From Bacteroidales bacterium (GTDB taxonomy: Bacteria; Bacteroidota; Bacteroidia; Bacteroidales; UBA1715), in the NCBI GenBank assembly GCA_031262005.1, contig JAISIO010000176.1:1-12457 (forward strand): 12,457 nt of DNA, written 5' to 3'. Both the position numbers and the translations under genes were made by a program. Shown piece by piece: positions 7,090-12,457 of this stretch. The notes beneath the pieces were generated by a model. That model was not told the origin of the DNA, ran no database searches, and saw only the letters and a program-made list of their open reading frames with translations. Within the stretch, counting starts at the first letter, position 1. Every line of letters starts with the position of its first letter.

Positions 7090-7953
7090 ATGAATATTCT
7101 TATAACCGGAGCCTACGGGCAACTTGGATCGGAAATGAAAGTAATTTCCGAAAAATTTTCACAACATACATATATATTTACCGATGTTGATACATTAAAC
7201 ATAACAAATGAAGCGGAATTGCAAGCGTTTTTTACAACACACACTATTGATTACATTGTAAACTGTGCTGCCTACACCGCCGTAGATAAAGCCGAAGACG
7301 ATAAAGAAACGGCGTATCTAATAAATTGCGAAGCGGTACGTTTGCTGGCAAAAACTGCCGTTACGTACAATGCAAAATTTATCCATATTTCTACCGATTA
7401 TGTATTCGACGGAAAAAGTTATATACCATATAACGAAGAAATGCCGATTTGCCCGCAATCGGTATACGGACAATCGAAAGCCGACGGCGAACGTGCGGCA
7501 ATGGACATTGCGCCCAATCAAATGGTTGTAATTCGCACATCGTGGTTGTATTCAAGTTTTGGTAATAATTTTATGAAAACCATGCTACGACTTGGTGCCG
7601 AAAAAACAGAATTAAATGTAATTTTCGATCAGATTGGTACACCTACTTATGCTGCCGATTTAGCTACAGCAATTATGCACGTGGTAAATGCTGAAAATTT
7701 TGTGTCGGGAATATATCATTTCTCAAACGAAGGCGTGTGTAGCTGGTACGATTTTGCAATTGCAATACACAAAAAAGCAGGAATTACAACTTGTAAGGTA
7801 AAGCCTATTGAAAGCAAAGAGTATCCTACTAAAACACCACGACCGCATTACAGTGTGTTGAATAAACTGAAAATAAAACAAACCTACAATTTTGAAATTC
7901 CGCATTGGGAAGATGGACTGGAAAGAGCGTTACGTATAGTGAATAGTGAATAG
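7090..7953 (+). CDS. rfbD: dTDP-4-dehydrorhamnose reductase
   Basis: NAD(P)H-dependent reductase (extended SDR family) making dTDP-L-rhamnose from dTDP-4-dehydro-L-rhamnose, the last step of rhamnose donor synthesis for surface polysaccharides; cytosolic. 287 residues, the family's usual length. Seen: GAYGQLG (7-13) nucleotide-binding loop, NCAAYTAVDKAE (58-69), HISTDYVFDG (99-108), catalytic YGQSK (Tyr126, Lys130), RTSWLYSSFGNNF (149-161) and DQIGTPTYAADLA (180-192). The rfbA, rfbB and rfbC partners are not in the window, so it is either solitary or split from them. The codons of the last residues (IVNSE) and the TAG stop belong to a 7-bp repeat series that continues to the MFS start. Confidence 0.95.
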   Translation: MNILITGAYGQLGSEMKVISEKFSQHTYIFTDVDTLNITNEAELQAFFTTHTIDYIVNCAAYTAVDKAEDDKETAYLINCEAVRLLAKTAVTYNAKFIHISTDYVFDGKSYIPYNEEMPICPQSVYGQSKADGERAAMDIAPNQMVVIRTSWLYSSFGNNFMKTMLRLGAEKTELNVIFDQIGTPTYAADLATAIMHVVNAENFVSGIYHFSNEGVCSWYDFAIAIHKKAGITTCKVKPIESKEYPTKTPRPHYSVLNKLKIKQTYNFEIPHWEDGLERALRIVNSE

Positions 7954-8025
7954 AGTTTAGAGTGTAGAAACCACTAACCATTAATCATTAACCATTAACC
8001 ATTAACCATTAACCATTAACCACTA
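7937..8025 (+). repeat. Phase-locked heptamer array from the rfbD stop to the MFS start
   Basis: A 7-bp period holds over 89 bases. Units from 7937: TAGTGAA twice, TAGAGTT, TAGAGTG, TAGAAAC, then CACTAAC, CATTAAT and CATTAAC repeats. From 7970 it can be read as ACCACTA, ACCATTA, ATCATTA, ACCATTA four times, ACCACTA. The rfbD stop codon (7951-7953) is inside the third unit, and the last unit abuts the MFS ATG at 8026 with no gap. The ACCAYTA unit matches the array before the RNase H gene in the same gene-sense orientation. It contains no Shine-Dalgarno sequence and no recognised promoter. Confidence 0.95.
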
Positions 8026-9213
8026 ATGTCACGTCCTCGTTTATGGACAAAAAACTTTATTTTGGTTTTTTTGTCAAGTTTCACAATGTTTTTCTCGTTT
8101 TATTTATTGGTGCCGGTTTTGCCGTTTTACGTAACTCAGCAATTGGGCGTAAGCGAAGCAAAAAGCAGCATTATTATCTCGTTATATATAATTTCGGCAC
8201 TGTTGGCTCGCCCGCTTACTACGCATTTTGTGGATACATTGCCGCGTAAACCATTATATCTTGGTTGCTTTTTCTTGTTTTCCGCTGTTTTTGGTGGATA
8301 CTTAGTGGCAAGCAGTGTTACATTATTTATCATTTTGCGTATTATTCATGGTGCCTCATTTGGTCTGGGATCGGTTACGGGTAATACTTTAGGGGTTGAT
8401 TTAATGCCTTCGGAACGAAGAGGAGAGGGTATAGGTTATTTCGGAGTAGCCACTAATTTAGCAATGGCTATAGGACCCATGACCGGTATATTCTTTTATA
8501 CGCGCTATGGTTTCTCAGCGGTATTTATAGCGAGTTTGATTGCTAGTGCACTCGGCATAATTGCAATTCTGAATATTCACCACAAACCAAAAGTATCGAA
8601 TGCGCCCAAGCCAACACCTCCGCCGTTTTTCTCGTTAGATAGATTTATACTCATAGCGGGGGTACGTAGCATGATTTGTTTTGCTCTGTTAGGAATTGGT
8701 TATGGTGTGATAATCAATTATATAGGTGTGTATAGTTTGCGGAGTAATTTTGGAGAATCGGCAGGAGGAGTGTTTTTCTGTTTGCAAGCCGCTGGACTTA
8801 TTCTTGCTCGTCTTTCAACAGCTCGTTTTATAGACCGAGGACTGATAAATAGACTTATGTACGGTGGATTTTGCATTCTTATACTTGCGTATATTCTTCT
8901 TATTCAATGTAATACAATTGTTGTGTTTTATGTAACAGCGTTATTATTCGGTGTAGGATTCGGTTGTTTAACTCCTGCTTTTCAAATGCAATTTGTCAAT
9001 TTAGCACCGCACAATAGGCGAGGAACAGCAGTTTCGTCGTATTACACCTCGTGGGATACGGGTATAGGTTTAGGCATAGCTATCAGTGGGTATTGTATTG
9101 AACAATGGGGTTTTACCGTGTTGTTTACTATATGTTTGTGCGCATCAATAGTGGGAGTCTTGTGGTATTTCTGGCAGGCACAGCCATTCTACAACAAACA
9201 TAAACTGTATTGA
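8026..9213 (+). CDS. MFS transporter (YfcJ/YhhS-like sugar or drug efflux type)
   Basis: Inner-membrane secondary transporter; the substrate cannot be told from sequence. 395 residues with about 12 hydrophobic segments in two groups of six, split by a Pro-rich cytoplasmic loop (about 184-205, PKVSNAPKPTPPP). Seen: a modified motif A in the 2-3 loop (HFVDTLPRKPLYLG, 67-80), PSERRGEGIGYFG (128-140) and AMAIGPMTG (146-154), which are typical of the YfcJ/YhhS-like branch, and ARLSTARFIDR (261-271) as the second-half counterpart of motif A. The start at 8026 is forced by an in-frame stop at 8017-8019 within the array. No Shine-Dalgarno sequence. It follows rfbD by 72 bases of repeat array and is probably co-transcribed with it. 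Confidence 0.93.
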   Translation: MSRPRLWTKNFILVFLSSFTMFFSFYLLVPVLPFYVTQQLGVSEAKSSIIISLYIISALLARPLTTHFVDTLPRKPLYLGCFFLFSAVFGGYLVASSVTLFIILRIIHGASFGLGSVTGNTLGVDLMPSERRGEGIGYFGVATNLAMAIGPMTGIFFYTRYGFSAVFIASLIASALGIIAILNIHHKPKVSNAPKPTPPPFFSLDRFILIAGVRSMICFALLGIGYGVIINYIGVYSLRSNFGESAGGVFFCLQAAGLILARLSTARFIDRGLINRLMYGGFCILILAYILLIQCNTIVVFYVTALLFGVGFGCLTPAFQMQFVNLAPHNRRGTAVSSYYTSWDTGIGLGIAISGYCIEQWGFTVLFTICLCASIVGVLWYFWQAQPFYNKHKLY

Positions 9214-9363
9214 ATTGTGAGAAAAGACCATTCAATTGTTAAAAACGATGAATATCATACGTTTCATAGAATAATTTCATGTTTCATGATTTTCAAGGCA
9301 TTAACGATTTTGAGGCGTGGATAAAAAAAAATAAAAAAACAAAAAATGTAATCAAAATAATGC

Positions 9364-9371
9364 TATATTTG
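9364..9371 (+). promoter_or_regulatory. Probable -7 promoter element for the two-repeat secreted protein
   Basis: TATATTTG (9364-9371), followed by CC, fits TAnnTTTG. The upstream region is very A-rich and has no clear TTG at the right distance. The leader would be about 85 bases and contains GTAACATAAAA twice (9402-9412 and 9443-9453). The 250-base gap after the MFS gene holds no other gene; TTTCAT occurs three times at about 9269-9289. Confidence 0.5.
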
Positions 9372-9463
9372 CCCGACTGAGTGATTTCCGGTATTTTTTT
9401 AGTAACATAAAACACACTTAGTTAAAGAAGAAATACATTACTGTAACATAAAAATATGAACAT

Positions 9464-10381
9464 ATGAAAAAAAGATTATTATTCCTTAGCAGTTTGTTGA
9501 TATGTGGATTTGCAACACTTGCACAAAATGTAACAATGGATTGGAATCGCTATGCACCATTTCCTTCGGAATATTACCAAACAATGTTCCCAATAGACCT
9601 CGAAAGCGAGAAATTACAAGAAAACGATGTAATTTCGGTGCATATTTCAGGTGTTCCCGACCATGATATAGATGAATTTCAAATAGCTATAATTAATGAA
9701 GATGCTCCAACATATTGGAACGAAATTACAGGTTTTGGACTTGTAGGCGATATTAAAGCTGGAGTTTCATTTGAAAAAACTGTGGAATTGGTTGTAAAAA
9801 AGGGATTAGCACGCCCGAAACTTGTGTTGAGCGGAAAAAATGCAGAATTGAGCGCAACGGGTTCTCTCGTAGGTTCCGATATTTTAGGGCAAGGCGGCAA
9901 TGGTTTGGGTACCTCTATCTCGCTTGCTTTGTCGAAATGTGAATTTTCGTTACGCACGTATAACGCAAGTGCTACTATGTTGGTGGAAAATTGGGATGGA
10001 AAAAACCAAACATCGGCAATCCAAAATAAAATTTCGAACGTTTCGGTAGGCGATGTATTGCAAGTAACCATATCAGGGAAGTCCGATGTCGATGCCAAAG
10101 ATTTACAAGTGGTATTGGTAGACGGCACACCACAGGCAAACTATTGGAAAGAACTTTCGGCATGGGCTGATTTTACCAATGCCACCATAACTGCGAATAC
10201 CGATTTTAGTTTTACTACTACCTTGCAAATTACTGCTCTGCCAACAAACAAAGACGTTGCCGCACTACAATTTTACGTGGTTGCTGCTTCTGATTCGAGC
10301 ATTATGCAAATAGAAAATTTCAATCTTTCTATAACGCTCATGAAACCATCGGGAGCTGAAAAAATCGAATATAAGAAATAA
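9464..10381 (+). CDS. Secreted protein with a duplicated beta-sandwich-like domain, function unknown
   Basis: 305 residues; family not recognised. Seen: signal peptide MKKRLLFLSSLLICGFATLA cut before Q21, then two copies of one module. Copy 1 (about 55-110) has DVISVHISGVPDHDIDEFQIAI and TYWNEITGFG; copy 2 (about 197-256) has DVLQVTISGKSDVDAKDLQVVL and NYWKELSAWA. Each is followed by an alternating hydrophobic strand segment and a closing strand (CEFSLRTYNASATM; MQIENFNLSITLM). The pattern suggests two jelly-roll, carbohydrate-binding-like modules, but that is inference; no catalytic motif is visible and no C-terminal sorting domain or lipobox is present. It probably acts in the periplasm or outside the cell. 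The start is set by the signal peptide; a three-codon ORF (ATG 9456) ends in an ATGA overlap with it. An intrinsic terminator follows. Confidence 0.85.
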   Translation: MKKRLLFLSSLLICGFATLAQNVTMDWNRYAPFPSEYYQTMFPIDLESEKLQENDVISVHISGVPDHDIDEFQIAIINEDAPTYWNEITGFGLVGDIKAGVSFEKTVELVVKKGLARPKLVLSGKNAELSATGSLVGSDILGQGGNGLGTSISLALSKCEFSLRTYNASATMLVENWDGKNQTSAIQNKISNVSVGDVLQVTISGKSDVDAKDLQVVLVDGTPQANYWKELSAWADFTNATITANTDFSFTTTLQITALPTNKDVAALQFYVVAASDSSIMQIENFNLSITLMKPSGAEKIEYKK

Positions 10382-10383
10382 TA

Positions 10384-10399
10384 GAAGTTAAGAAGTTAC
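10384..10399 (+). repeat. Two-unit 8-bp repeat after the secreted protein gene
   Basis: GAAGTTAA then GAAGTTAC, directly after the stop codon (10379-10381). It is short and could be chance, but it has the same 8-bp period and post-stop position as the longer arrays in this window. Confidence 0.4.
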
Positions 10400-10420
10400 G
10401 ATTACTTTAATATATAAAGG

Positions 10421-10457
10421 CAGTCTATCGGCATTTGTCGGTAGACTGTTTTTTTTT
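10421..10457 (+). terminator. Rho-independent terminator
   Basis: CAGTCTATCG (10421-10430), loop GCATTTGT, CGGTAGACTG (10439-10448): a 10-bp stem with one T-G wobble, followed by nine Ts (10449-10457). It lies 39 bases after the stop of the two-repeat secreted protein and ends plus-strand transcription before the convergent gene at 10494-10829. In the minus direction the stem is followed by an AT-rich stretch but no clean T-run. Confidence 0.9.
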
Positions 10458-10493
10458 GAAAACCGTAATTGGTAATGAACCGGAGAGATGTTG

Positions 10494-10829
10494 CTATTTC
10501 TTAGTAACGAATTTTCTCAATAAGGTATCGGCTGTTTTTACCGCTTCGGTACACGAAATTCTTTGTTGTGTTTTCAATTCTCTACAATAAGCACTTCCGC
10601 AGCGTTGCGTAAATTCTGTTTGCAAATTACTTGCTTCGTGAGGCAATAATTGCTGTGCAGCGAATAAAGCACCGCACACGCCAAGAGGAGCTCGACCGCC
10701 GCCAAATGCTCGAAATGCTTCTATTTGTGAATTATCAACTGAAAATTCCTGCTCAAAACCTTTGAGAATAGCTTGAGCACAATTGTAATTTTCGGGGGCT
10801 TTATGAAAAAAATGTTCTGACGCTGTCAT
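10494..10829 (-). CDS. C_GCAxxG_C_C family (redox-active cysteine) protein
   Basis: 111 residues, matching in layout the small family named for its cysteine pattern (PF09719, putative redox-active protein). Seen: NCAQAIL with Cys17, GGGRAPLGVCGALFAAQ (43-59) with Cys52, CGSAYCREL with Cys77 and Cys82, and ISCTEAV with Cys93, set in a helical protein without signal peptide or membrane segment, so cytosolic. The function is unknown; electron transfer or metal binding is proposed for relatives from the conserved cysteines. The start at 10829 fits the family N-terminus and lies about 28 bases after the predicted transcription start. It stands alone, convergent with the gene on its left. Confidence 0.87.
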   Translation of the reverse strand: MTASEHFFHKAPENYNCAQAILKGFEQEFSVDNSQIEAFRAFGGGRAPLGVCGALFAAQQLLPHEASNLQTEFTQRCGSAYCRELKTQQRISCTEAVKTADTLLRKFVTKK

Positions 10830-10863
10830 ATTTCCGTGATTGAGATTATCTACTGTTTTTTTG

Positions 10864-10892
10864 CAAAGGTATGTTATATTTTGTAATTCAAA
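10864..10892 (-). promoter_or_regulatory. Bacteroidetes-type promoter for the C_GCAxxG_C_C gene
   Basis: Minus-strand TTTG (10892-10889), 17-base spacer, TACCTTTG (10871-10864) followed by CA: a strong match to both boxes. Transcription would start near 10857. Confidence 0.75.
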
Positions 10893-11148
10893 TACAAGAA
10901 ATAATTACTCTATAGTGTGATTTTGAATGAAAGGCGACTAATATGTTGATAATTAAATAATTGTATTTATAATAGCGTGATGTTTTGGGTGCAATTATTT
11001 TATTATCAATCAATTACAAAAATTGCTTTTTTTTAATATTTTTAATCGACTGAATATCAATCAATAAAAATGTTTACTAATCTGCTGAAAATGTATGTGT
11101 TTTGTTGATATTCAAATTATTACAATGTTTTTTCGTATTTGTCCTAAA
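10893..11148. other. Very AT-rich intergenic stretch, no gene seen
   Basis: No convincing coding region on either strand. It contains TATCAATCAAT twice (11004-11014 and 11055-11065, 51 bases apart) and several scattered TTGATA/TATCAA words, which could be operator sites but could equally be chance in such AT-rich DNA. A 5-6 bp AT hairpin with a T-run (10991-11034) is too weak to call a terminator. Confidence 0.5.
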
Positions 11149-11168
11149 AATACCGCAAATGCGGTATT
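11149..11168. other. Perfect 9-bp inverted repeat overlapping a promoter
   Basis: AATACCGCA (11149-11157), AA, TGCGGTATT (11160-11168). It is GC-rich for its surroundings. Its right arm overlaps the -33 TTG of the predicted promoter (11167-11169), which suits a repressor or activator site as well as it suits an RNA hairpin. Confidence 0.6.
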
Positions 11169-11197
11169 GCAGATTACAAAAAATGACTATATTTTTG
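11167..11197 (+). promoter_or_regulatory. Bacteroidetes-type promoter before the structured leader
   Basis: TTG (11167-11169), 20-base spacer, TATTTTTG (11190-11197), fitting the TTG / TAnnTTTG pattern. Transcription would start near 11204, just before the hairpin at 11211, giving a leader of about 280 bases to the S74 protein gene at 11484. Confidence 0.55.
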
Positions 11198-11203
11198 TAG
11201 CGC

Positions 11204-11326
11204 AAAAACAAGCCTTGCAAATCTGGAACATTTGCAAGGCTCTAAAAAAAGGAGGTGAGCTATCAAAAAATGCTCCTTTTCTTATTTTCCCTCAGTGGGA
11301 GGAATTAAGGAGCAAAGGTAAAAAAA
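11204..11326 (+). promoter_or_regulatory. Structured leader with competing hairpins (candidate RNA regulator)
   Basis: Seen in order: a perfect 12-bp hairpin AGCCTTGCAAAT / ATTTGCAAGGCT (11211-11222 and 11230-11241, 7-base loop); AAGGAGGTGA (11249-11258), a full match to the 16S anti-Shine-Dalgarno; TGCTCCTT (11271-11278); and AAGGAGCA (11307-11314). The TGCTCCTT segment can pair with the AAAAGGAG inside the first ribosome site (11247-11254) or with AAGGAGCA, but not both at once. That is the geometry of an on/off leader. No known riboswitch or Rfam class was recognised. It could instead be a small RNA gene; no terminator was found. Confidence 0.45.
11270..11308 (+). CDS. Possible 12-residue leader peptide
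   Basis: ATG 11270, product MLLFLFSLSGRN, stop 11306-11308. It has an ideal Shine-Dalgarno AAGGAGGTGA 11 bases upstream, unusual here because the other genes lack one. Its first codons contain the CTCCTT segment of the competing hairpins, and its stop overlaps the AAGGAG preceding the next mini-ORF, as in translational coupling. The coding status is unproven. Confidence 0.3.
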   Translation: MLLFLFSLSGRN

Positions 11327-11451
11327 TGAATTATAACTTGTTTAGAATGAGTTGTAATTTCTATGGTTTGATGTTTTTCCGTAGCCGCTCTCGAAAAAAT
11401 ATCCGTATGTATGGGGCTTTGTATCGGTTGCGTATATATTGTATAAATTAA
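11326..11451 (+). CDS. Possible 41-residue basic peptide
   Basis: ATG 11326, stop 11449-11451. Product rich in Arg, Tyr and Phe (includes FFRSRSRKNIRMYGALYRLR). It has AAGGAG at 11307-11312 and AAAGGT nearer the start. It is the C-terminal part of a 118-codon open frame from 11095, but the promoter and ribosome sites favour the short form if it is translated at all. No family recognised. It ends 32 bases before the S74 protein gene. Confidence 0.25.
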   Translation: MNYNLFRMSCNFYGLMFFRSRSRKNIRMYGALYRLRIYCIN

Positions 11452-11483
11452 GAAACACAGAAAAATCATTAAAAATAAAAATC

Positions 11484-12457
11484 ATGAACAGTATATTTAA
11501 AAAAGTCACAGTAATCTGCGCAAGTGTATTACTAAGTGCAAGTATAGGATTTGCACAAGTGAAAGTAGCAAGCAATGGATATGTTGGAATTGGAACGACA
11601 TCACCTATTACAAAATTTCAAATTGGAAATATTTGGACATTCTACGATGGTGGTAGCGATAAAGAAATATGTAGGAATGCACGTTGGCAAAACAATCAAT
11701 ACTGGCGCACGCAAACAGGAGTTTCTAGTCTAATAAGTTTCAAAGGTAACGGCGATATACTATTTAAAACAGCACCTTCGGGAAACGCAGGAAGTGCAAT
11801 CACTAATTTTAGTAATGTGATTATAAAAAATAATGGTACAGTAGGAATTGGAACTACAACACCTACTACTACAAATAAATTACACGTAGTGGGAAATACT
11901 CAATTTTCAGGGAATGTCCTTTTTGATGTTCACTGGACAGATGTTTTGCTTGATTATCAAGTTTTTGATAGTTTAGGAAGACCTGTACTTTACCCCGAAA
12001 GGAACTGGTATCTGCAATTAGGGAGGGCAGACCGAAAACTTGGCGATGTTTATGCCTCTCACGTTATGAGTAATCAATATACCACACTTCCCTGCGACGA
12101 AAGGGTAAAAGAAAACATTACTCGTGTAGACAATGCCATTGAAAGAATCAAACGCATTTCGGGTTATCGTTACAACGTAAAGAAAGATTTTTTTGCAGAT
12201 ATTCCCGAAAAAGCATTAGCCAACTTAACCAAACCGACTTTTGGTTTCATAGCACAAGAATTGGAAAAAGAATTTCCGGAAGTGGTTGTAAAGTTTGATT
12301 CTGAAAAAGCATCGTACGGTGTAAATTATATGGAAATGATACCCGTGTTGCTTGAAGCCATAAAAGAACAGCAAACAATGATTGAAACGTTACAAAAGGA
12401 AGTACAATCATTACAGACGATAAATAGTTCATTAAAATCCGGAGAAATTGAATCAAC
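11484..12457 (+). CDS. Secreted tail-fibre-type protein with peptidase S74 chaperone domain, 3' end cut
   Basis: 324 codons visible; the frame continues past the right edge. Seen: signal peptide MNSIFKKVTVICASVLLSASIGFA cut before Q25; VGIGTTSP (34-41) and VGIGTTTP (120-127), repeats typical of trimeric tail-fibre or adhesin stalks; a linker with LHVVGNTQFSGNV; then an S74 intramolecular chaperone domain (about 200-300) with CDERVKENI (204-212), RISGYRYN, FGFIAQELEKEFPEVV (253-268) and YGVNYMEMIPVLLEAI, followed by a coiled coil (about 292-318). In phage endosialidases this domain helps trimer folding and then cuts itself off with a Ser-Lys dyad; here the Ser position is Cys204, with Lys209 in place. 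Bacteroidetes carry many such chromosomal proteins, so it need not be phage-derived. The role is probably a surface or secreted trimeric fibre (inference). The start is set by the signal peptide. Confidence 0.88.
   Translation, partial: MNSIFKKVTVICASVLLSASIGFAQVKVASNGYVGIGTTSPITKFQIGNIWTFYDGGSDKEICRNARWQNNQYWRTQTGVSSLISFKGNGDILFKTAPSGNAGSAITNFSNVIIKNNGTVGIGTTTPTTTNKLHVVGNTQFSGNVLFDVHWTDVLLDYQVFDSLGRPVLYPERNWYLQLGRADRKLGDVYASHVMSNQYTTLPCDERVKENITRVDNAIERIKRISGYRYNVKKDFFADIPEKALANLTKPTFGFIAQELEKEFPEVVVKFDSEKASYGVNYMEMIPVLLEAIKEQQTMIETLQKEVQSLQTINSSLKSGEIES

Noticed and set aside
5682..8025. Repeat arrays as a CRISPR or as insertion-sequence ends
   Set aside because: Units are 7-8 bp without spacers, there are no cas genes, transposase or target duplications, and array edges coincide with stop and start codons.
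9679..10128. 149-codon minus-strand open frame
   Set aside because: It lies antisense inside the duplicated secreted protein gene, which has a signal peptide, promoter and terminator; no recognisable product.
10991..11034. AT-only hairpin followed by T-run as a terminator
   Set aside because: The stem is 5-6 bp of nearly pure AT, and no upstream plus-strand gene needs it; the strong terminator at 10421-10457 already serves.
11095..11451. 118-codon plus-strand open frame as a full gene
   Set aside because: It starts upstream of the predicted promoter, spans two hairpins, has no family resemblance or compositional sign of coding in its first half, and the better ribosome sites are internal. 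Only the 41-codon end is listed, at low confidence.
11484..12457. S74 fibre gene as evidence for a prophage
   Set aside because: No other phage gene is present, it has a Bacteroidetes signal peptide, and such proteins are common on chromosomes of this phylum.
1..12457. tRNA, rRNA or origin signals
   Set aside because: No cloverleaf, rRNA-like stretch or DnaA-box cluster was found by eye on either strand.

Overview
This AT-rich window reads as the chromosome of a Bacteroidetes (probably Bacteroidales) bacterium. The evidence is as follows. Several genes are preceded by the Bacteroidetes promoter signature (TAnnTTTG at -7, TTG/TTTG about 17-20 bases upstream). Shine-Dalgarno sequences are almost absent before the recognised genes. 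Every exported protein has a short signal peptide ending in an 'A-Q' cleavage site. The dapB-lepB pair, a long signal peptidase I with a large insertion, a DUF1573 protein and a viroplasmin/RNase H fusion are all typical of that phylum. No phage, integrase, transposase, tRNA or CRISPR array is evident.

Layout. Positions 1-6411 hold only minus-strand genes. Reading leftward these are DUF2461 protein (6411-5737), viroplasmin/RNase H protein (5675-5064), Ste24-type M48 protease (4951-3689), DUF721/DciA-like protein (3662-3372), a secreted protein of unknown function (3282-2773), cyclophilin (2693-2235), dapB (2137-1415) and lepB, cut by the window edge (1295-1). A divergent promoter region (6412-6611) starts a plus-strand run: DUF1573 lipid-free secreted protein (6612-7040), rfbD (7090-7953), an MFS transporter (8026-9213) and a secreted two-repeat protein (9464-10381) closed by a good intrinsic terminator (10421-10457). 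A small C_GCAxxG_C_C-family protein faces it (10829-10494). After about 650 bases with no convincing protein gene comes a secreted protein with a C-terminal peptidase S74 (tail-fibre chaperone) domain, cut by the right edge (11484-12457).

How the genes work together. They are mostly housekeeping: lysine/peptidoglycan precursor synthesis (DapB), protein export (LepB), protein folding (cyclophilin), membrane proteolysis (Ste24), RNA/DNA hybrid processing (RNase H) and dTDP-rhamnose synthesis (RfbD). They do not form one pathway.

Two non-coding signals stand out. First, the gaps between co-directional genes are filled with short-period arrays (7- or 8-bp units). In three junctions the array begins in the last codons of the upstream gene, includes its stop codon, and ends within 0-6 bases of the next start codon. 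In two of them it folds back on itself. Second, the region before the S74 gene holds a promoter, a 12-bp hairpin, a perfect Shine-Dalgarno sequence and two mini-ORFs whose ribosome sites compete for one complementary segment. It looks like a regulatory leader, but that is inference.
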